Below, piece by piece: positions 35,101 through 46,500 of a DNA stretch of 64,000 nucleotides. A program made the translations under genes and the position numbers. Every line of letters begins with the position of its first letter. The first letter of the stretch is position 1. Origin of the DNA: Cyprinodon diabolis (taxonomy: Eukaryota; Chordata; Actinopteri; Cyprinodontiformes; Cyprinodontidae). The notes beneath the pieces were generated by a model, which was given only the letters and a program-made list of their open reading frames with translations, ran no database searches and had not been told where the DNA came from. The stretch spans positions 23,676,091 to 23,740,090 of the forward strand of contig CM060078.1 of NCBI GenBank assembly GCA_030533445.1. The letters run 5' to 3'.

Positions 35101-38100
35101 GATAGTTTAGCTAATGTTTAAAAACCTTGACCCCATATCATCTCTTTACCCTCTAAAACTTTACTGCACTATGTCAACTAATTGGGTTTAAAGGAGAGCC
35201 TGGACACTGGTTATTTCAATGATTCCTTAGCATTTATTGCTGTCTTGGCATTTCTGAAAAAATGCACAATGTAAACAGTGGGCATGCTACAGTGGTTTAA
35301 TTTGAAATATATTTTACAACCCTGTGGTTGAATCTTCAACATGACATTAACCACTTTCCTGAAATTTCTCTGCTTTCATTCCTCCAGCTCCAGTTGTGAC
35401 CTTTGGGAATATAGTTTATGTGTTTTTATTTGGCTGGTGGACCTCATTAATCTATCTGCTCATTTGTCCTGTGATGTTTCTCACAATCCTCGGGGCCCCT
35501 TATGGTTTGTATTCTAGAACAAGCAGCATCATTAAGACACTTTGTTTTCTGCATGTTAAGTGATTTGTTTTGTTTCTTTCAGGTAAAGTCTGTTTAAAGT
35601 TGGCCTGGTATATAATTTGGCCATTTGGAAAGTCAATACAGAGGGTAACTTTATTTTAAAAAAATTCTTTTTAAATCTCAATACACTTTATAATGAGCTA
35701 TTCCCTTAAAATTTTAGGCTTGTCATTTAGTCAATATATCTACGGTGAAGCCAACAAACTGTGAGATTATTCCACAAGAGCAAGATGATAAGGATCTAGC
35801 TGTAGCCAAGGACTGTGCTCCACTCCTGGTGTCCTCCCCCCTCCCTGTTGAGATTCCTGTTCCACCTCTTTCTCCACGGAAAACCTCAACACACTGGGTA
35901 AGAGTTTCCAAACTGATTAAATCATTTCCCAAGATTTTTGTGACTAAATCAATCTCATGCATTTCTGCAGTGTCGCCTCAGCACTTTTCTCTGGTTGTTG
36001 CTGGGTTACCCGCTTCTGGCAGTGGTCCATTCCCTGGCATGCATTCTGTCCTGGCTTCCAGTCTTTTCCATCCCTGTTGCAAAAATGAACAGCCGTATCC
36101 TGACCACAGTTCTCCTCATGGCACCGGAGGACATTGAGATCCATGCTCTTGATAAGGTTTCCTAACTCGTTAAATTGATATTGAACATAAATTACACCAA
36201 AACAGTTAACTTTTAACTGATTATGTACCTTGTATATAGTCATAGGTTTTGAGACGGATGGATTTTGTTTTAAAAAACAAAACCTTTCTTTTATATTGTT
36301 TGTCATTATTTTGTATTTGCGAATGAGGGTCAATAATAAAGTTAGAAAATCAAAAAGGCATCACTTCTGTGCAAAAGTGTATTGGCAAAGTTTCTTATCT
36401 TTTTGTAAATATTAGAGTTATTGGATTAATGTAAATCTGCCTAGAAAGTGAAAAAATTCAACATATAAATGTTTTTTAGATTTTCCACTTTCTGCATCAT
36501 TAACAACCTTTTTCCTGATGGAGGTTTATGTGGATTCAAACTGTTAAGTCACAGTATCTTTTTTCTGTGAATCAGTTTGGGTAAAGAGACATAATTACAG
36601 CATCTGTAGCTATTTTCCCCAAGGCCTTGTCCTTGTCAACACTTTCTTTAAGCAAAACATAAGCCAGTTGAAATGATGCCTGGAGGAATTTTTATTTTAT
36701 TTTTTGTTAGAATTAAATTGATAATTTTGAATAACTTGAATTCCTTTTGCTATGTACATTTTAATCTTGTCACTTTTCATAGCAAGAGTGCAAGCTGACT
36801 CCATACAAACTGAAGCTCAAAACTTTGTCATGTTTGTCATTTTCTTTACCATTTAATGTTTGTTTTTTTTCATATCCTGCAGACAAATGTGTGTGAGACC
36901 AGAGTTGTCTTATACTGTTACCAGGCCTTTAATGTCTATTACTACAAATACACTGTCCAGGGGATCAACATTTTTGCTCTCAGTATCCTTTTTAACACAT
37001 CATGGATGTGTGAACCATTTATAATTAAACAGCATTTCAGAACATGTAAAAACCTACATGTTTTTGGATTCACCTGTTTTTTTCCTCCTTAATTTCCTCC
37101 TGCAGACCTGTTACCTCTGGTATTTATGAGTTTAATAATTGGCTACACTGACCGAGAGCATAAATACTTCAGTGCAGAGACGATGTTTACAATAGCCATC
37201 ACTTCCATCATTCCCCTGTCCTACTATATTGGCATGGGAATAGCAAGGTAAAATATAATTTTGTGTTTTTTTTATTTATTTATTTTTTTTAATTAGGCAA
37301 AAAAAATGTTCAACGATTTAGATTTTTACCTGCTTTCTTCCAAAAATATTAAACTTGGTAAGATAAGATGAAAAGCATCTGTAAAAATCAGTTTGCTAGT
37401 CTTGCCACAGATTCACAATTAAATTTAGTTTTGACTCTTTTTCTGAAACAGTGTTAATTATTGTGAGCTGCTGATGCACTGTCCTTATAAAATTTATCTC
37501 CTGACCTTGTCCCAAAAACTTCTGAGTTTTTTAAAAGTCTTTTGGGATAATATGTAGCCTTATCAATTTCTTCAACAATTCTTACTTGCACCCTTTTTTA
37601 AAGCAAGATTGAATTGGCATCATTATTTATTAATTTTTTTTATGTCTATCTTTTTAAGACGGCTTATTTCTTTCCATTATGGGCTTAGATGCATTTGATT
37701 TTGAGATAACTCACTAAAAAACTTATGAATGTATTTTGCAAAAGAGTTGCATTCTGCATATTTAATTGTTTCAGTGTGATTTTGTCTGTTCAGCATTTCT
37801 GCACAGAGTAACTTCGCAGTGGGAGCAGTGGTCAATGCAACATTTGGTTCCATCACAGAGATGACCTTCTACATCACGGCGCTGCTTCGAGGGCACCGCG
37901 CCGCCACTAAATGTTATGAAGAGATTGTCAAATCGGCACTGGCTGGGACTCTCATTGGCTGCATTCTGTTTATACCAGTAAGTGTCATTGAGAGAAATTT
38001 GAGGATCTAAAGTATTTTACAAATGTTGGCTGTTGGAGAGGAAATGTTGCAGTCGCCAATTAAAAATGTTCTCGCTAGACCACAGGATTTGGTTACTTAA

Positions 38101-41100
38101 TCTTAATTGGCTTGTTTTTCAGCATACTGTTTATGGCAAAAAAAGCTTTAAACCAAATTGTTAAACCTTCTTGTATATCAAACAAACTTTTTAACAACTA
38201 AATTTTTTTTTCAATTATATAATCCTTAGGATAGGCTTTCTCCTAGTAGGACAGCTTTGCAGACTGACTTAATACAGTGTGCGGCATTTTGTCAGAGCCT
38301 TGACAAGCTCACCATGTGAACTCGGCTTCTTTGGTCAAAAAGGCCTGTTGTGAGTGGAAGCTGTGCTGTTAAACTGGTGTATGGGCTTTATTTTGATTTT
38401 ACTTATCTGTATGGACTTCCTCAGTTTGCACAACCTAAGCCATCTTTATGCAGAGCAGATATCTTTTTATCATATCCTCAGTTGACTTGAATTTAATGGC
38501 TGTGTTATTTTTAGAGGACAGCACATGTCCACTGTTATGCAAAAGCATTACAGGGATTACTTACATTGTATTGAAGTGTCATAACTTTCATTTTTGCAGG
38601 GTATCTGTATGACTATTGGGGGCATCAAACACAGTGAACAGAAATTTAACAGTCGCTCAGCTGGAGTGAGTTCGGCTTTGCTCTTTATATCCATTGGAGG
38701 TAAGGATTGTGTCTCCTAATGAGTTATTCCAAAACACACTTCCCAGTCTATATCCATCCTAACAATGTTTATATTCCTTATTTTCTGTAGGTGTGTTTGC
38801 ACCCACCCTCTTCTCAAAGACCTTTGGTAATCTGGTGTGTGAAAGCTGCTCTAGTACCCCGGGCAATGCTACTGTACCATTCATCTGCAATGACTGCCAC
38901 TATGACACGGTAGGCAGCTTTTTTTTTTTTTTTTTTTTTTTTTTCAGTACAACTCAAATATTTTATAGTAATGCTTTTATTTGACTTCACTAAGTTTGAA
39001 TTGGTATATAAATGTATCTAATGATCTAAAATTGTTATTGTTTGCAACAGAGCACAGCTGACCCACATTTGATTCTGTCCCATATTGAGTAAGTCCAGAT
39101 GCTACAAGCAGGATTATATACACATTTCCTTTATTTATTCCGCTTGTGTATGGATTCATGAAGGAATTATTGTTTTCTAGGCCTCTGGTATACACCATTT
39201 CTGTCCTGCTGCCTGCATCATATCTGATCGGGCTCATTTTCACATTAAAAACCCATGCCCACATTTATGATATCCATGTCAGTGATGGTCACGGGGGCCA
39301 ACCGCACGGTCAGTATGCACGGCAAAGTACCATCACCAACAATCCCACTGGTGAGGTCACGGCAGCCCGTCTGGTTCCTACCAACATGTGTATTAATGCC
39401 TGCGTTATTGCACCTAGCCACAATCTGAAAGGTGTGTGGGGTGCATGTGGTTCTTTGCATGAAAAATTCAAATCTTTTTGCATGTTAACTGTAAGTAAAA
39501 GTGCTGCCACAAATGTTTTATTATTATTATTTTGAATTTAATATTTAATGTTGCTCACTTTTTTTTTAAATGCTAAAAAGTAGGGATTGAAATGCATCAT
39601 CTGCGTGTAGATTTACTTTAATTAATAGAATGTAACCAAAACATTTCATGGAGCCTTGTTGTAGTTTTTTATTGTGGGCTTGCAGATGTAAAGCATTAAC
39701 TACTTTAGATCAAGAAATCATATCTGAATTGTTTTCAAACCATTTCTGATTTCCAAGATATTTATGTTAAAAACAGGAAAAACCATATTTCCTGCTGAAT
39801 GACTGCTTTGTTGACTATATTTGAGGGCTATTTCAAATGTTTGGTTTCCTTTACCAAGTACATTTTTAAGGATGGTAGACAATTATTTCAAAGAAATATA
39901 CATGTTACGAGTTTTTGGGAGTTGATACGACCCCTGTTGCCATCAGGTCATCATGTTGTGCACTGGTCCAGATGGAGGGCTCTCGCTGTGCTGATTGTTG
40001 CCACAGTTCTCATGGCTAGCTGTGCAGACCTTTGCACTGTCAACATAGAGCCCATACTGAGTCATTCCTCCATCTCCCAGGTAGTTAAGACACACTATGC
40101 CTAAAGCTGTAAACTAGGCGATAATCTGGTTCAAATGATTAAACTAGAGCTTCTCTAGTTGAACTGAGCTGCACTTTGTTTCCCTTCAGTACTTCATTGG
40201 CGTCACCATCTTGGCAATGGTACCAGAGCTTCCAGAGATTGTCAATGGCATCCAGTTTGCACTCCAGAACAACATCAGCTTGAGGTTAGACTGTTGTAGC
40301 TGTTGTCTTTATATAATATCTATACATTTTAGAAATTTGAACATGAGCAATCCGTTTATAAAATGTGCAAATGTTCCTCTTTGCAGCCTCGAAGTAGGTA
40401 GTTGCATTGCTGTGCAGGTTTGCATGATTCAGATTCCGCTTCTTGTCCTGTTTAATGCATTCTATGTAAGTAAACTTTAACTTCTGTTCATTTTGAGCTT
40501 TCAACATTTGTCACCATTTTGTAAAAAACAAAAGCTCGTAGAATATATTCACTTTTTATTGCAGTAGGCTAATCTCTCACTGAAAATGTGATTGACAAAT
40601 AAAAGCCAAATTTGACTCCATAAGTAAACTGTATAAATGTTAGGTTTTACAGGTTAGTGTTTATTTTTTATTTTATTTTTATTTTTTTTACAAGACTTCA
40701 GCAGGATTATGCATGCCCATTTTGTGCTACCAGAATTAGCCTCCTGCTTTATCATAAACTAAAAAAACTGTTTTCTGCTGGGATTAATACAGGTATGCAT
40801 TGTCTGTGGCAAACTGCCTAGCCTGAGATTGGTGTAATATTCATTCAGAATTTTCTTTGCACCCAGGATGTGGGATTTGTGCTTGTATTCAGTGATATTC
40901 ATCTTTGGGCCAGCATCTTTAGCGTTGTTCTGGTAAACTACATCTTCATGGATGGAAAATGTGACTACTTTCAGGGTAGGTTCCTGGTTTTACAAACTGA
41001 TGCTTCTAGTTTGCAAGACTCAACGGATATGCATGTAAAATATCTAACTAAAATACATGTTTTAACGAGCAGAGGACTTTCATTTATATTCCTCTTCGAT

Positions 41101-41184
41101 TTGTTTGCAGGTACCGCCCTAGTAGTGGTGTACTTCATCGTTCTAGCGGTTTATTTCTTCGCTCCTTCTCCACGCTCCTGTTAA
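29114..41184 (+). CDS. cax1: Cation/H+ exchanger, type II CAX family (20 exons)
   Basis: Exons: 29114-29189, 33294-33470, 33585-33703, 34734-34842, 35388-35504, 35583-35644, 35718-35897, 35971-36156, 36883-36982, 37106-37247, 37794-37977, 38600-38699, 38791-38909, 39051-39088, 39181-39308, 39947-40080, 40190-40284, 40387-40465, 40867-40975, 41111-41184. This gives 775 aa with phases consistent throughout. A long N-terminal cytosolic part (HGEEGWHDGTSRTTIRVD) precedes many membrane helices. The two CAX alpha repeats are clear: NATFGSITEMTFYITAL and MVPELPEIVNGIQFAL, each with the acidic residue expected for ion binding. The type II form resembles yeast Vnx1 and the zebrafish cax1 product. Such proteins swap H+ for Ca2+ or monovalent cations across acidic organelle membranes. 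The first exon and its start (MSFKASSLL) are the least certain part. Intron 9 is U12-type. Confidence 0.9.
30350..30508. repeat. CGGGT-rich end of a decayed DNA transposon
   Basis: Many GGGTCGGGTT units are followed by ACTCGACCCGTGCAGGTCTC, the typical terminus of a fish hAT-type element. The opposite end was not found. Confidence 0.4.
31145..31333 (+). repeat. LINE/SINE 3' tail, broken by a hAT insertion
   Basis: CGACAGACTGGTGACCTGTC and the following CCCATTGAGGGATAAGG up to AAAATGGATGG is a very common fish retroelement 3' end. Sequence that flanked it resumes at 31682 after the inserted hAT element. Confidence 0.55.
31334..31673. mobile_element. Non-autonomous hAT element, 340 bp
   Basis: The ends CAGGGGCAGATTTAGG and TAAATCCCCCCCTG are inverted repeats. 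8-bp flanks GATACCCT (31326-31333) and GATACCAT (31674-31681) differ at one base. GGGCCCTAGGCAA-like motifs sit near both ends. It lies in cax1 intron 1. Confidence 0.85.
32460..32960 (+). mobile_element. LINE 3' end with last codons of ORF2
   Basis: The segment 32573-32682 reads GARLCIIRLKSSIF and NNFFPTAIRLLN then a stop, the usual end of a fish LINE ORF2. The 3' UTR 32815-32960 (TTTACATTTGATCACTGCT) is shared with 2165, 46700 and, reversed, 52210. Confidence 0.65.
36983..37105 (+). other. U12-type GT-AG intron (cax1 intron 9)
   Basis: The intron starts GTATCCTTTTT, matching the U12 5' site consensus GTATCCTTT. It carries CTCCTTAAT at 37085-37093, one mismatch from the U12 branch site TTCCTTRAY, with the branch A 14 bases before the exon. 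It ends CTCCTGCAG. The intron is 123 bases long and interrupts the codon of an Asn (phase 1). Confidence 0.88.
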
Positions 41185-41447
41185 TCTCTTTGGAAAGAAA
41201 ATGATGCATCTGTTCAAGTTTTATAGCATTAAAAGGTCACCAGAGTCCAGCTGGTTTAGTTTCAGAGGAACAAAAGATGGCCAATGATCCAACCTTTAGA
41301 AATGTCCTTTCTGAGCTTCTAGTATGATGCTCTATGATTAAATCTGCTGAAAAAAGTTATATTTCTTTTGTTTTTGCATTTGTGTTTTTTTGAGTATTGA
41401 GTATTAATGTACTTTTTTGAAAAGCTGATAAAAATTATAAATTTCTG

Positions 41448-41453
41448 AATAAA
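41448..41453 (+). terminator. Poly(A) signal of cax1 (AATAAA)
   Basis: AATAAA lies 264 bases after the cax1 stop, in the convergent gap between cax1 and klhdc10. Confidence 0.6.
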
Positions 41454-42225
41454 TCAGTCTGGGAATTCTATATTTTTTTACTTGCATGCATTTGGTGAAA
41501 TTATTTGGCTTTCTGCAATTTAAAGTATTTGGTTATTTAAAATTTTGAAGGTGGTAGGATTGAGGTACTTCTATTTTTGTGTTAAATGTTTTCCTGTAAT
41601 TTAATGATTGGCAGTGTATTTTAAATGTAGTAAGGCAGAACTGTACAGACATTCATGAGTTAAATGATCGCAGGAAAAAGTTAATCAGGTCTGAAGTCCA
41701 CTAGAGACGAAGATGAAAAAAAGTTTATGCTACAGTGATTAACTGCAGAATTTTAGAATCTTTCCATACATCTTAAAGCTTTAGTGGAGGATTTTCTTTT
41801 TCTGGGTGGATCATCAAAATAAGTCGTCATCCTAATTGTCAATCATTCTGGTGATATGGTTACGTAAGGCTGCCCTATGTGCTCGTCCCCATTTTAACTA
41901 TCTGGTGGTGAGTCTGGCATAGTGGAAAAGTTGCAAATATTCTTTTGGAAAGTAAGTTTGTATGAATAATAATGCAAACAGCAACTTTAAACCTCGTGCA
42001 CGAGGAGAAATGGGCTTGTGGATGCTCTCACGCACGTTTAATAGGCGTTCCCTCTCAGAAGCGGGTACAAGGTTGTGCATGTGCATCTTTTAAGTGGAGA
42101 GCGTGGGTTTTTTCAAAAATCCTCCACTATACCTTTTAAACCAGGGGAGAATATAGATGTAAGGTTACTGTTAATCATGCTAAACAAGCCATTGACATCG
42201 AGAACCAAACTATTTAGACAATACT

Positions 42226-42231
42226 TTTATT
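42226..42231 (-). terminator. Candidate poly(A) signal of klhdc10 (AATAAA on minus)
   Basis: TTTATT on the plus strand reads AATAAA on the minus strand, about 1.35 kb after the klhdc10 stop. It faces the cax1 signal, so the two genes are convergent about 0.8 kb apart. Confidence 0.45.
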
Positions 42232-43582
42232 CACAACTGACAATGTTCATAAAATTTGACTGTACAACATATTAGTGAACCTTCAATTTCGTCTTTACAA
42301 GTAAAGATAATTTAAAAAGCAGGTACATGCACCATGCATTAAAGAATCTGGTAACACAGGGTAGAAATTAAAATAAGTGCAGAATTCATGCACTGGCACG
42401 GGTCAAACAAAAATGAAAGATGACAAAAGATATTTGGTATTATTTGAATAAACCTTTTTAAAAAAAATGTCTCAATTCTTTTAGTACAGCATGTTGGAGT
42501 GGATTTAGTTAGTGGGCTTATTAGAGGGGAAAGGGACGCGTTTTTAAAATCAAACCATGCATGAACTGGAATTTTAAAAGGGGCTCATGCTGAAATCTTA
42601 CATCCGTGGAATATGTCTTTGGAGAAGGCACTGCAGGATAAACAAATGTGCTACTGAAGCAGATCCCAGTGCAAAGCCATTATACTTAACAGGAAGTAAA
42701 GGTATCATTCATTGAAGTAAAAGCATAGAGCACCCAATTCACAGTGACAATTAAATCTAGAAAGTGATGCTTTTTGGAATTAATCTTAACTTTGTTTCAT
42801 GAAGATGATTAGGCTAGAAAAATAAAAAGACATGGACAAATCAAGTTGTAAATGGTCTTGGCGATGATTACCCATTGTCTCCACAGGTTTTAGGCAATTA
42901 ACCATAAATCTAAGACATTTCCAAGGCAGGAGAAAAGGTTTCCTTATTTGGCCATCTTTTGCAAACTTGGAGGCCAAAATGCACGACTGTTACTCTATTT
43001 GACAACTCTCAGCAAAGAACGTCCCCTCTGGTGAGAGGACAAAAACAAGATGGTATCAATGGAACTTTGTTAAATAGCCAAACCAATGCATTTCATATTT
43101 AGACTGAAATAAACAGCTACTGATGTGTGAAGAGTCTATTAAATAAGAAAAATTACACCATGGGACAAATGTGCAAATGGCAACATCAGTTCATGATGAA
43201 GGGAAAGACACCAGCAAAGTCCTTGAAATAAATATACATCCATTAATATTCTTGCTCTGCATTTATAAAATATTTGTAGCAATTTTCAGAGAAATTAGAG
43301 TAAAATTTTCTTTTTTCACATGGTATTTTCTTTTTCGCAATATGTCAGTTTGAAAGATGACGCCCAGAATCCAAACGCTAGAACGATGCAGTGATGGCGC
43401 AGGGATTCAAGTAAAATCCATAAAATATATCCCAAAAATATTTACGCTCAATGCCATATCTAGAAAAAAAAAAGAAAAGAACTGGACATAAAAAAGGCAT
43501 CCCAATGTTTTTGGTTTTAAGGCAGGGCTACATCAGGCATCATCCAGTGTCCTGCTGGGAGTATTTTTTTCCTTGTTTCTGC

Positions 43583-46500
43583 CTATTTCATGCGTTCTAC
43601 GAGCTCCTCCGTCAGGCCCAAGTTATACAGGTGAAAGGTGGGAAGAGAAGTCAGATGGGGGAAGGCCTTGAGAAGCTTCTCCCAGCACAGCTCCAGCAGG
43701 CTGGGCACAGTCAGCCAGATCTTGAACAGAGAGCCCGTTCTCTTGTTCTCGTGGATGTTCACCACACCCCCGTGAATGTACATGCAGCCAGCCTGGAAGG
43801 AACGACAAAAGCTGTACTTTATGGATCAACATAAACCGGAGCTTCACCTCATTCACCAGCTAACAGCTTCTAGGGGAAGATTCTTTGGTCAAAAATGCAT
43901 AATAATCGCCACAATTAAGTTCTATCAATGGCTCAAATAAAAACATGAACTGAAGAAACACAATGCATCACATAAATCCTAACTTTGGCTGGTTCAGCTG
44001 CACAACAATCACACAAATGTATGTAAAATAAAAAAAAAAATGTATAACCACTTCTAATCAGTTAGTTCTACATGATATTGTATTACCTAGAAAGGAAAGA
44101 TAACATTTTTGATAATTCTAGATATTTTTCTATCTATTTGATCAATTTATTGCCTCCTCGGTCTACCCGGTTTTTGCTCAAAGTTCCCTCAGTCTACCTC
44201 AGAAAGGTTTAGATAAATGATTAAAAGTTAAATATTAAGAGAACATTCCTACCCATAAGAATGTGTGACACCTTAAGACTGAAACTATTTTATCCAAATA
44301 TTATTCTGTTATTATGAACTATTATTCAATATTTACTTAAATTGCCCTCATATTAGGAAACCCATCAAGTTTTTTTTTTAGCGCTCCAACATACGAGAGT
44401 AAAGGATACATGTGTTACATGAGCAGCTAAAACAGAGAGGATACTAACTGGAGTGACAGCAGCACAGTGAAAGTATGCTGGCTCAGGCATCTCTGCTGGT
44501 AGTTTGCTCCACTGGAAAGTTTGCAGGTTTAGCTTCCACAGATCAGCTAGTATCAGCTCCCCATTGTAGCCTCCACAGATAAACACATCTAGAGCAGCGG
44601 GAAAAAAATTCACACAGTTACAGATTAGTCTGGAAGCTAATAATAAGCAGGCAGATATTTCTTAGTTATGATCAGCCTCACCATTACGTATTTGTACACA
44701 GCTATGGCATCGTCGAGGAGCGGGGTATCCTGTCAAAAGAGGGACGGTTCTACATTTATTAAGATGTTCTATTGAGTGTCTTGTAAGTATTAACTCCCTG
44801 TTACATTTTTTTTTTTTTTGATGATTTGTCACTTTTTAACCCACAGAATGGAGCATTAATCATTTGAAGCAACCATTTTGGAAAAATATAGTTTACTTTC
44901 CAAAGCACTAATTAGAAAAAAGCAGGATGAATTATGGACATCATGCAGACCTATTTTCTCATGAGGTTTCGTTGTGATTTCCTCCCAAGAGTTTGTCTCC
45001 AGATTGTAAGCGTGCATCTATAAAATGGAAACACCAAAAATCACGAAACACCAAAATGTGATATTTTGATATTGACCATAATAACGTAGCAGAGCAGTAC
45101 CCTGTCCAGAGGATATGATGTCCAGGAAGTTCCACCTCCCAGAATATAGATCCTCTGTCCATCGTGTGCTATTTCATGTCTGTATCTGTGACAAACAGTG
45201 ATAGAAAGTCGACTCAAACAGAGTTTGAAGCAGAAAAATATACAAATATATCCTCAACCATTTAACTACTGTAATCCTTTAGTTATTTGCAACACTGGAC
45301 CTTTCCTCAGGCAGGTCGTCAGGCGGGTTGTTGGGTTTGAGGTGGATCCATTCCCTGGTGGTCAGGTCCAGTCTGTGCAGGTCTGTGCTGTAGATGTAGC
45401 CCGTTGTTCCACCAAATACATATAGGAACCCATTTATAATGACCATTGCCTGAAAAGGAGTAATCTAAGTGAGAATGCTGCTAGAGAGGCTGAAAGTTGA
45501 AGAAAAGCGGGAAATACTGAGAGAGATTTAAAAAAATGTCTTAACTTGCAAAGTAAAAAAAGGGAATTGAATTCTTCAGCTACCTGCCCGTATATTCGGT
45601 TTGGCTTCTTCCCTCGACAGTTGAGCAGCGACCATCGCTTGTACTTCACATTACAGACGTGAACGTCGTTGCCATTATTTTCCCCAAAGGGGATCCCTGT
45701 GCCTCCGAACACCAGAAGGTTGTTACCGTGCAAAACAGCTGGAGGGAAACAGCACAACACACGAAAAATCATCACTTACTGTAAATAAAAGGTATAGAAA
45801 TCTAATAAGCGGAAAACATATACAGATGTTTCACCTGACATAGATGCCAACTCAGTCGGCATGTACCCCTCCGTTCGAATTTGCTGCCAGCAGCCAGTGG
45901 CAAAATGGTACCGCCAAAGCTCCCTGAATAGAGGATAGTCTTCATTTTCTGAGCCTCCTGACTCATCATAGTCAGGGTTGTAACCCCCGAACACATACAG
46001 GTTAGTGTTGTCAGCCACACAGCGATGCCCGCTGCGGGCAGGAGGAGTTGGAGGACCTGGAAGTAGAGGAGCCAATTTGTCACAAGAGAGACATACTAGA
46101 GCCTCACTTTTCATGCATTTATTAATAATATCTAATTGGACTTTATGTATAAACTTTTGAAATCGGGACAATTGGATGCAAAGTTCAGTGCCAAGTATGG
46201 AAAACAGCTCACTGCATTATAGATATCTGCATCTGCTAGTCATAAAGATTATTAAAAGCATGATGGAGCTTTAGAGCAGTTTAGTCATAGCATGCGATTA
46301 AATCTGCTGTATGAAAAGTAAATGTAAATGCATTAAAAACTAAAGCTTGACTGATTATTTTGACATCAGTCCAACTGATCCCTGGTATGTGCTGTCAATT
46401 TTTTAGGCTGATTTTTTTTTTTTTTAAGCTGATGTTTTTTCTTCCTCCTTCTGCAGGAAATAAGAGACACAATCAAAACAGATGTTACTCAAGTTTCAAT

